10,143 nucleotides of DNA from Sulfurimonas sp. (GTDB taxonomy: Bacteria > Campylobacterota > Campylobacteria > Campylobacterales > Sulfurimonadaceae), in NCBI GenBank assembly GCA_027063585.1, contig JAMORM010000036.1, positions 1 through 10,143 on the forward strand, in the 5' to 3' direction. Both the position numbers and the translations under genes were made by a program. The notes under the pieces were generated by a model, which was given only the letters and a program-made list of their open reading frames with translations, ran no database searches and was not told the origin of the DNA. This document shows, one piece after another, positions 1-5,211 of this stretch. How positions within the stretch are numbered: the first letter of the stretch is position 1; every line of letters starts with the position of its first letter.

Positions 1-714
1 AATTACATAATATTCTTGTTCGATATCTGTATTTGTAGTTTCACCTTTTGTGATTGAAACAAAAGCAGGATCTTTTAAAATTCTGTTTGCAAGATTTTTT
101 ATAGGCTGCGGCATAGTTGCAGAAAATAGCAATGTCTGTCTGTCTGTTGGAAGGTATGAAAAGATTTCATTAATATCATCCAAAAATCCCATATCAAGCA
201 TTTCATCAGCTTCATCAAGTACAACCACACTTGGTGCAAAGTTATTCAACATATTTCTTTTTAAAAGATCTAGCATTCTACCAGGTGTTGCTACGACAAC
301 ACTGGCACCGCGTCCTATAAGATCAAGTTGACGTTTGTATGAGCTTCCACCATATACTGTTACAGTTTTGACATTTAAATTGCGACCATATTTGAATATT
401 TCATCGCTTACTTGTGTTGCAAGTTCCCGTGTAGGTGTAATAACAAGCATTTCTACATTGCCGTTAAGTTTCATGTTTGAGAGGACTGGAAGTGAAAAAG
501 CAGCTGTTTTTCCTGTTCCTGTATGTGCCTGTCCAACCATGTCTCGGCCTTCTAAAATGATTGGGATTGCCTCTGCCTGAATAGGTGACGGAACTGTAAA
601 TCCAGCGAATTTAACACTTTTAAGTATTTCAGGTTTTAAACCTAAATCATCAAAAGTGATTGTAGGTTCTTCAGTTGTTGTTTCGTTTGTTTGTTGTGCA
701 TTTTCTTGCATCAT
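1..714 (-). CDS. DEAD-box ATP-dependent RNA helicase, N-terminal part (3' end beyond window)
   Basis: An ATP-dependent RNA helicase that unwinds or remodels RNA duplexes, as in ribosome assembly or mRNA decay. The minus strand is open from 714 to position 1 (238 codons, no stop), so only the first RecA-like domain is present. In order it shows the Q-motif region (FDDLGL then PSPIQ), Walker A/motif I AHTGTGKT, motif Ia PTRELA, motif Ib TPGR, motif II DEAD, and motif III SAT. The second RecA domain lies to the left of the window. Two ATGs sit in tandem at 714 and 711. The AGGA of the Shine-Dalgarno lies 2 nt before the first and 5 nt before the second, so 711 may be the true start. Residues 2-16 are a Gln/Glu/Thr-rich tail ahead of the core. 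The family call is firm, but the subtype (DeaD/CsdA-like, RhlE-like) cannot be decided without the C-terminus. Confidence 0.95.
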   Translation of the reverse strand, partial: MMQENAQQTNETTTEEPTITFDDLGLKPEILKSVKFAGFTVPSPIQAEAIPIILEGRDMVGQAHTGTGKTAAFSLPVLSNMKLNGNVEMLVITPTRELATQVSDEIFKYGRNLNVKTVTVYGGSSYKRQLDLIGRGASVVVATPGRMLDLLKRNMLNNFAPSVVVLDEADEMLDMGFLDDINEIFSYLPTDRQTLLFSATMPQPIKNLANRILKDPAFVSITKGETTNTDIEQEYYVI

Positions 715-725
715 TATCCTTTTAC

Positions 726-742
726 GACTGTTTATTGCAGTC
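726..742 (-). other. Small hairpin at the 5' end of the helicase mRNA
   Basis: GACTG and CAGTC pair perfectly around a 7-nt loop. With the predicted start at about 741-742 the hairpin would form the extreme 5' end of the transcript, ending about 11 nt before the start codons. It could protect the 5' end or respond to the helicase. A 5-bp stem can arise by chance. Confidence 0.35.
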
Positions 743-747
743 TTTTC

Positions 748-756
748 ATAATATCA
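748..756 (-). promoter_or_regulatory. Extended -10 promoter of the DEAD-box helicase gene
   Basis: Read on the minus strand this is TGATATTAT, an extended -10 (TGnTATTAT). It would place the transcription start near 741, giving a leader of about 27 nt before the helicase start. No convincing -35 is seen, which is usual for the main sigma factor in Campylobacterota. The call rests on motif and spacing only. Confidence 0.5.
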
Positions 757-929
757 AGGAGATGACGCAAGTTTTACTAAAATTTCCACTAAAGTCTATC
801 AGGGCATCTTCCCCTTAAAATATTTGTGAAATTATATCTAAATTTTTCTAAGTTTATATTAAAGTTATGAATATTTTTAATTAATTAAGTTTATACTGCT
901 ACAAATTATCATTACATGGAAAAATTCAG

Positions 930-935
930 TATAAT
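930..935 (+). promoter_or_regulatory. -10 box of the rmuC operon promoter
   Basis: A perfect TATAAT lies 29 nt before the rmuC ATG, predicting a start near 942 and a leader of about 23 nt. Upstream, 840-900 is rich in spaced A- and T-runs, the feature that replaces the -35 box in Campylobacterota. A second, weaker -10 candidate (TATACT) lies at 892-897. The rest of the divergent spacer (757-890) shows nothing else I can name. Confidence 0.6.
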
Positions 936-964
936 ACTTTCAGAAAAATAACATAAGGTTTTGT

Positions 965-2254
965 ATGAATGAAAATATATATTTTGCTGTAATTGCTTTT
1001 TTAGTTTTGTCTTTTTTGATTGTTTTATTTTTTTATTTTAAAGAAAAAAATATGAAACAGAGCTTACATGTAAAGGAGGAAGAACTCCAAAGCTCTTATT
1101 TTACGCTTAGCAGCTCTTATGAGCAGTTAAAAGAAGATTATAATGCCTTAGAAATTGAATATGCAGTGTTAAATGCCAGATATGCAGATGAAATAAAGGC
1201 ATCAAGTGAAAAATTAGAAGTTTTACAAAATGCAAAAGATGAGCTTTCTCAGGAGTTTAAACTTTTGGCGAATAAAATATTTGAAGACAAATCAAAACAG
1301 TTTACATCTTCCAATAAAGAGCAACTAGAACTGCTTTTAAAACCCTTTCGAGAACAGATAACAAATTTTTCCAAAGAAGCAAGAGAACAGTTTGAAGTTG
1401 AACTTAAAGACCGTCATCTGCTTAAAGATGAACTTAAACGACTCAAACAAATGAATGAAACTTTGGCAAATGAAGCACTGAACCTGACGAATGCACTTAA
1501 AGGTGAAAATAAAACACAAGGCAACTGGGGCGAATTAGTTTTAGAAAATATTTTAGAACAATCAGGACTACGTGCGGGTGTCGAATATGAACTTCAAGCA
1601 ACATTTAAATCCAACGAAGGCAAAACATACAGACCTGATGTCATCATTCATATGCCGCAAAATAGAGATATTATAGTGGATTCAAAAGTATCTCTTACAG
1701 CCTATGAAAGATTTGTTAATGCCGAGGAGCCTGAGCAAAAAGCAAAAGCGTTAAAAGAACATATTGCAAGTATATCTGCACATATTAAAGAGTTGAGTGC
1801 GAAAAATTATGAAAAGCTTGAAGGCGTAAATACACTTGATTTTGTTCTGCTTTTTATGCCGATAGAGGGGGCTTTTTTACTGGCACTTGAGCAAGACGGA
1901 GAGTTTTTCAAACGTGCGTATGAAAACAATATTTTAGTCGTGTCCCCGTCAACTCTGCTTGTAACACTTAGAACTATCGAGCATATTTGGCGAACGCAAC
2001 GACAAGAAGAACATGCCAAAAAAATTGCTGCCGAAGCTGAGGCAATGTATGACAAGCTTGTGCTTTTTGTTGATGAGATGAAACATATAGGTTCGCATCT
2101 GCAAAAAACGCAAGACTCTTATGATAAAGCGATGAACAGATTAAGTACAGGACGCGGCAATGTGATAAAAAGAGCGCAAAATATGAAAGCTTTGGGACTC
2201 AAACCTAAAAAAGAGCTGCCGCTACAGAGTGAAAATGATATGGAAGAAGCATGA
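965..2254 (+). CDS. rmuC: DNA recombination protein RmuC homolog
   Basis: An RmuC-family protein, a predicted membrane-tethered nuclease-like protein. In E. coli its loss raises inversion at short inverted repeats; its biochemical activity is poorly defined. The 429 residues comprise one N-terminal transmembrane helix (about 6-25), a long Glu/Lys-rich coiled coil (about 30-180), and the RmuC domain. That domain includes the family signature GNWGE (186-190). It also has a PD-(D/E)xK-like core, with PD at 224-225 and DSK at 239-241, where the invariant Asp and Lys are intact. The C-terminus is again helical and charged. Length fits the family (about 400-500). The start is supported by TAAGG 6 nt upstream and by the perfect -10. 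It is first in an operon, and the next ORF overlaps its stop by 4 nt (ATGA). Confidence 0.93.
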   Translation: MNENIYFAVIAFLVLSFLIVLFFYFKEKNMKQSLHVKEEELQSSYFTLSSSYEQLKEDYNALEIEYAVLNARYADEIKASSEKLEVLQNAKDELSQEFKLLANKIFEDKSKQFTSSNKEQLELLLKPFREQITNFSKEAREQFEVELKDRHLLKDELKRLKQMNETLANEALNLTNALKGENKTQGNWGELVLENILEQSGLRAGVEYELQATFKSNEGKTYRPDVIIHMPQNRDIIVDSKVSLTAYERFVNAEEPEQKAKALKEHIASISAHIKELSAKNYEKLEGVNTLDFVLLFMPIEGAFLLALEQDGEFFKRAYENNILVVSPSTLLVTLRTIEHIWRTQRQEEHAKKIAAEAEAMYDKLVLFVDEMKHIGSHLQKTQDSYDKAMNRLSTGRGNVIKRAQNMKALGLKPKKELPLQSENDMEEA

Positions 2255-2445
2255 AAATTCAGACAAGATATAATTATGAAAAGTTATGGGCTCCTACATC
2301 CCAAAAAGATATATTTAAAATTATCGAAGAAGAAGTCGGTAATGCTGATATAGAGGGAGTATATGCCTATATAAAAGAGGCTATAAAAGGCGGCAAAGAG
2401 ATAAGTGTCGGTTCTTGTAAATTTAGAATAAATAAAAAGGATTAA
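2251..2445 (+). CDS. Small conserved-looking protein of unknown function (64 aa)
   Basis: I do not recognise this protein. It is 64 residues, soluble, with no signal peptide or membrane segment. The centre looks helical (about 18-47, Lys/Glu/Ile-rich, with IIEEEVG and YIKEAIKGGK). It ends in a short likely beta strand holding its only Cys (position 56) and a basic tail. Its ATG overlaps the rmuC stop (ATGA) and its stop lies 1 nt before the doxX ATG. Its last codons carry the AAAGGA that serves as the doxX ribosome-binding site. This tight packing and codon use like its neighbours argue for a real, translationally coupled gene. No function can be assigned; pairing with RmuC or DoxX is only suggested by position. 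Confidence 0.75.
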   Translation: MKIQTRYNYEKLWAPTSQKDIFKIIEEEVGNADIEGVYAYIKEAIKGGKEISVGSCKFRINKKD

Positions 2446-2446
2446 A

Positions 2447-2833
2447 ATGTTTCAAAATCCGGATATAGCAAAATTATTGCTGAGAGTAAGTTTAGGTGTC
2501 TTAATACTGTTTCACGGGATTCATAAAGTGATACACGGTATAGGTGGTGTTAAAAGCTTAGTTGTGAGTGCGGGGTTACCTGAATTTTTGGCTTACGGCG
2601 TCTATTTTGGAGAGTTAATTGCACCGATATTTATTATTTTAGGGCTATATGCAAGAGTTGCGGCAACAGCTTTATTTTTCAATATGTTGGTTGCAATATA
2701 TCTGGCATATGGATTTTCACTGACACTCTCAAAGACTGGAGGCTTGTCTTGGGAAACACCCTTGCTTTATCTGATAATGTCTCTGCTTGTAATACTTTTT
2801 GGAAGTGGAAAATACGCAGTAAATTCCAAATAA
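2447..2833 (+). CDS. DoxX family inner-membrane protein
   Basis: A DoxX/DoxD-like small membrane protein, a family tied loosely to quinone or thiol redox chemistry and oxidative-stress complexes, with no firm enzymatic role for this member. The 128 residues form four hydrophobic helices (about 7-26, 45-67, 70-90 and 100-121). Helix 1 carries the family-typical LLRVSLGVLILFHGIHKV, where the FHGxxK pattern is characteristic. GELIAPIFIILGLYARVAA falls in the second and third helices. Length is normal for the family. Start: AAAGGA lies 5 nt before ATG 2447, inside the end of the preceding ORF. It is last in the rmuC operon and is followed by the palindromic element at 2854-2970. Confidence 0.88.
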   Translation: MFQNPDIAKLLLRVSLGVLILFHGIHKVIHGIGGVKSLVVSAGLPEFLAYGVYFGELIAPIFIILGLYARVAATALFFNMLVAIYLAYGFSLTLSKTGGLSWETPLLYLIMSLLVILFGSGKYAVNSK

Positions 2834-2853
2834 ATATAAAAGCTCTCTTGCTC

Positions 2854-2970
2854 TTCGGAACCCGTACTTTCTATGCTAAAGCATGACTTAGAAAAAAACT
2901 AAATTTTTTTCTGTAGTGCGGGCTTTGTGTCTTTAAAGATTAAGGCCTAGGTTAAAACCTAGGTTCCGAG
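2854..2970. repeat. Nested palindromic element, possibly structured RNA or MITE-like repeat
   Basis: The convergent gap 2834-3012 contains nested inverted repeats. A closing stem pairs 2854-2860 (TTCGGAA) with 2964-2970 (TTCCGAG, one G-U). Arm B pairs 2861-2868 (CCCGTACT) with 2915-2922 (AGTGCGGG, one G-U). Inside it are two hairpins: 2873-2876/2881-2884 (ATGC, loop TAAA, GCAT) and 2890-2898/2904-2912 (AGAAAAAAA, loop CTAAA, TTTTTTTCT). Arm C is CCTAGGTT/AACCTAGG at 2946-2953/2956-2963. All these stems can coexist in one fold. The closing stem can alternatively extend to CGGAACC/GGTTCCG (2856-2862/2962-2968) at the cost of the ends of arms B and C. It is not a textbook rho-independent terminator, though it could end transcription from either side. 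It resembles a mobile palindromic repeat or small structured RNA; I do not recognise the family. Confidence 0.6.
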
Positions 2971-3012
2971 AAAACATTGAGGTTTTAATCTGGCTGAGAG
3001 TGGCAGGAAAAA

Positions 3013-3588
3013 TTACGGATGTTTTACTTTTATGGTAGAGTTTAAACTCCATCCAATAACCAACATACAAAAAATAACTCCATATGCCGGTAAAATATTA
3101 TAAGCATTTAAAAGATAAACAAGCCAAAGAAGAATCGCTCCAAGCGGGGTAGGCACTCCTGTAAAATACTTCTCAACTTCACCTGCATCCGCATGTAAAT
3201 TAAAATGTATAAGACGGCGAAGTCCAGATATTACATAGTATATACTTACAACTGCCGCTACAATAAGCCAAAATCCATGCAAAGAGGGTGCATAAGAAGC
3301 TTGAAATATTAAAAATACAGGTACAAGTACAAAACTCAAGAAGTCCGCAAAGCTGTCAAGCTGTACGCCAAACTCGTTAGAGAGTTTATATTTTCTGGCA
3401 ATCTTTCCGTCAAATATGTCAAAAGCACCGCCAATCCATGCTAAAATTATTGCCAAAGTGAAATTGTTTTGCGTTATAAAATAGGTTGCTAAAAGTCCTG
3501 CTGTTATGTTGACAAATGTGAACATATTTGCAAGATTAAAGTGTGAAGAGGGTGTCCATAAGAATTTCATAGTGATATTTACCTTCAT
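3013..3588 (-). CDS. CDP-alcohol phosphatidyltransferase, probably phosphatidylserine synthase (PssA-like)
   Basis: An integral membrane enzyme that swaps CMP of a CDP-lipid for an alcohol; the likely reaction is CDP-diacylglycerol plus L-serine to phosphatidylserine. The complete signature D57-xx-D60-G61-xx-A64-R65-(x8)-G74-xxx-D78-xxx-D82 is present, with all metal- and CDP-binding Asp intact. The N-terminal stretch FNLANMFTFVNITAGLLA and the LDSFADFLSFVLVP following the motif favour the PssA branch over PgsA. About six hydrophobic helices fit in 191 residues. Start choice is uncertain. The ATG at 3588 has no Shine-Dalgarno and would leave a leader of only about 8 nt from the predicted promoter. 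Met7 (ATG at 3570) has AAGG 11 nt upstream and a leader of about 26 nt. A different alcohol substrate cannot be excluded. Confidence 0.8.
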   Translation of the reverse strand: MKVNITMKFLWTPSSHFNLANMFTFVNITAGLLATYFITQNNFTLAIILAWIGGAFDIFDGKIARKYKLSNEFGVQLDSFADFLSFVLVPVFLIFQASYAPSLHGFWLIVAAVVSIYYVISGLRRLIHFNLHADAGEVEKYFTGVPTPLGAILLWLVYLLNAYNILPAYGVIFCMLVIGWSLNSTIKVKHP

Positions 3589-3602
3589 AATTAATAGCTG
3601 AA

Positions 3603-3611
3603 ATTATAGCA
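3603..3611 (-). promoter_or_regulatory. Extended -10 promoter of the CDP-alcohol phosphatidyltransferase gene
   Basis: The minus strand reads TGCTATAAT, a perfect extended -10. The predicted start is near 3596. This is 8 nt before the ATG at 3588 but 26 nt before the in-frame ATG at 3570, which bears on the start choice for that gene. Confidence 0.6.
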
Positions 3612-3654
3612 AAATCATATTAAACAGAAACAAGTAATTAAGTAGATTCTAAGT

Positions 3655-3669
3655 TGATATAGATTATCA
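3655..3669 (+). promoter_or_regulatory. Putative Fur box over the porin-feoAB promoter
   Basis: TGATATAGATTATCA matches the 7-1-7 Fur consensus TGATAAT-n-ATTATCA at 12 of 14 positions; the right half is perfect and the left differs only in its last two bases. It overlaps the likely extended -10 TGATATAGA (3655-3663), so bound Fe-Fur would block RNA polymerase. The predicted start is near 3670, about 30 nt before the porin ATG at 3700. Iron repression fits the downstream ferrous-iron transporter genes. The site is seen; Fur binding is inferred. Confidence 0.65.
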
Positions 3670-3699
3670 TTTGCAAATAAAAAATCAATGGAAAAGTTT

Positions 3700-4971
3700 A
3701 TGAAAAGAAATATTATAACAAGTTCACTTTGTCTTGTTCTGAGTACAGGTATTTATGCAGCCCAACAAGAAGTACAAACAGATAGTCGCCTGCACTCTGT
3801 AAGAGAGAATATAGATCAAGAAGCAGTTATGCAAAAAAAAGAAATTTCAGTCACTAATAATATAAAACATATGTTTAAAGATGCAAGAATTTCAGGACAA
3901 ATAAGAACAATGTATTCAGGCTATGAACAAAAAGAGTCAAATGTAGATAATAATTATGCAACGGCTCTTGGTGGCAAATTAAAGTATGAGTTGGCGGAAT
4001 TAAACGGCTTTAATGCGGGTGTTGCTTTTTATACATCACATGATTTGAATTTTGTAACAGGCGAAAATACACACCATAACAATGAACTCTCCTCAAGTGA
4101 TGGCAGTTATACGCAGCTTGCCGAAGCATACGTGAATTACAACTACAAAGATTTGAATTTTAGAGTAGGGCGTCAGATTTTAGACACACCTTTGGCTGAC
4201 AGTGATGATATTCGTATGATTAGTAATACTTTTGAAGCTTATACTGCCACATACAGTTATAAAGGATTTGACTTTATGGCAGGAAATATTCAGTCTTGGC
4301 AAGGTGGTGATGCCGATTTAGACACACCTTGGGTGCAAACCGGACAAAACGGTACTAATTTTGGGGGAGTATCTTACAGTGATATGTGGGAACTCAACCT
4401 TTGGTATTATAATATTACAGATACAACGAATGCCTTTTATTTTGACGGCGGAATTGAATATGAGATGAAAAATGACATATTAATTCACTCTATGGTACAG
4501 TATTTAAATGAAACAGAATTATCCACAAGCGGATATGCAACAACAATTTATGGCGCTTTATTGGAAGTTGTAACACAGGGTGCAAGTTTGAGTATTGCTT
4601 ATGATAAATCTTTGAATGATGCATCTACAGCTAGTTTTAGCGGCTTTGGAGGCGGAACACTCTTTACAAGTATGGATACATTGATTTTGGATGACATAGC
4701 AGACGACAGAGATGCCCATGCTTTAGTGGCTTCATTGGGTTATGAAATAAACAAGTTTAATTTTTTGTATGCTTATGGAGACTTTAAAGGGGAAAAAAAT
4801 AGTTTGGCAAAGCGTGCTCATATTATAGAACAAGATGTAAGTTTAGAGTATAATGCAAATGACGAATTTTTAGTGGTCTGTGTCTATAGCAGACAAGAAG
4901 ATAAAGAAAATGCACTGAAAACAGATCATGATTGGAATCATTTTCGGTTGATGTTAAATTATAATTTTTAA
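3700..4971 (+). CDS. Outer-membrane porin, OprD-like family of Campylobacterota
   Basis: A beta-barrel porin allowing passive entry of small solutes across the outer membrane. From ATG 3700 it is 423 residues. A signal peptide MKRNIITSSLCLVLSTGIYA is probably cut after A20. A polar, possibly coiled segment follows (about 22-55), then a barrel of alternating aromatic and polar strands with Gly/Asn/Asp-rich turns, ending in Asn-Tyr-Asn-Phe. That terminal Phe is the outer-membrane assembly signal. The stretch with QLAEAYVNY, FRVGRQ and DTPLADSDDIRM is typical of the OprD-like porins of this phylum. An in-frame ATG at 3688 exists but lacks a ribosome-binding site, while 3700 has GGAAAAG at a good distance and starts a clean signal peptide. 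feoA follows after 16 nt, so it appears to lead a Fur-controlled ferrous-iron operon. Substrate is not evident from sequence. Confidence 0.85.
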   Translation: MKRNIITSSLCLVLSTGIYAAQQEVQTDSRLHSVRENIDQEAVMQKKEISVTNNIKHMFKDARISGQIRTMYSGYEQKESNVDNNYATALGGKLKYELAELNGFNAGVAFYTSHDLNFVTGENTHHNNELSSSDGSYTQLAEAYVNYNYKDLNFRVGRQILDTPLADSDDIRMISNTFEAYTATYSYKGFDFMAGNIQSWQGGDADLDTPWVQTGQNGTNFGGVSYSDMWELNLWYYNITDTTNAFYFDGGIEYEMKNDILIHSMVQYLNETELSTSGYATTIYGALLEVVTQGASLSIAYDKSLNDASTASFSGFGGGTLFTSMDTLILDDIADDRDAHALVASLGYEINKFNFLYAYGDFKGEKNSLAKRAHIIEQDVSLEYNANDEFLVVCVYSRQEDKENALKTDHDWNHFRLMLNYNF

Positions 4972-4987
4972 AAGAAAAGAGTAAAAA

Positions 4988-5209
4988 ATGAAAAGATTGA
5001 TAGATTGTGAAAAAGGTGAGAAAGTAAAAGTTGTAAAATTAAATGCAAATTATGATTTGAAACAGCGACTTATCTCATTTGGTGTTATGAAAGATGCACA
5101 AATTCAAGTGCTTGAACATGCACCGAGAAAAAAAACTATAGAAGTCAAAGTCGGCAAAATGCGAATAGCACTTCGTGCCGAAGAAGCAGAATTAATTGAG
5201 GTTAAATAA
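4988..5209 (+). CDS. feoA: Ferrous iron transport protein FeoA
   Basis: A small cytoplasmic SH3-like protein that supports FeoB in Fe2+ uptake. Its 73 residues match the usual 70-85. The pattern is typical: an opening acidic-basic strand with KGEKVKVVKL, then the helix LKQRLISFGVMKDAQIQVL, then a basic turn (APRKKTIEVKVG) and the strand MRIALRAEEAELIEV. A weak AAGAG lies 6 nt before the start. It follows the porin by 16 nt and its stop is 2 nt before feoB, so all three are likely on one transcript. The gene name rests on the fold pattern plus adjacency to feoB. Confidence 0.93.
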   Translation: MKRLIDCEKGEKVKVVKLNANYDLKQRLISFGVMKDAQIQVLEHAPRKKTIEVKVGKMRIALRAEEAELIEVK

Positions 5210-5211
5210 AT

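Noticed and set aside
50..580. Two plus-strand open frames of 93 and 81 codons at the left edge.
   Set aside because: They lie opposite the helicase reading frame, whose motifs are clear on the minus strand; they have no ribosome-binding site or recognisable domain.
769..830. AGGG/CCCT pairing in the divergent spacer as a hairpin.
   Set aside because: Only 4 bp around a 7-nt loop, with no T-run or link to a gene end; not distinguishable from chance.
904..915. ATTATCA half-site upstream of rmuC as a second Fur box.
   Set aside because: Only the right half matches; the left half has no resemblance to TGATAAT.
2890..2912. A7/T7 hairpin as a classical rho-independent terminator.
   Set aside because: The stem is nearly all A/T and the T-run is inside the stem, not after a G/C-rich hairpin. 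It may still slow transcription but is not a standard terminator.
2854..2970. Integron attC site as an explanation of the palindromic element.
   Set aside because: The conserved RYYYAAC/GTTRRRY boxes are not at the stem ends and there is no integrase or cassette array in the window.
2985..3010. GGCTGAGAGTGGC resembles the CTGAGA core of a TPP (thi-box) riboswitch.
   Set aside because: The second conserved half (ACCTGATCTGG and following) is missing, and no plus-strand gene follows.
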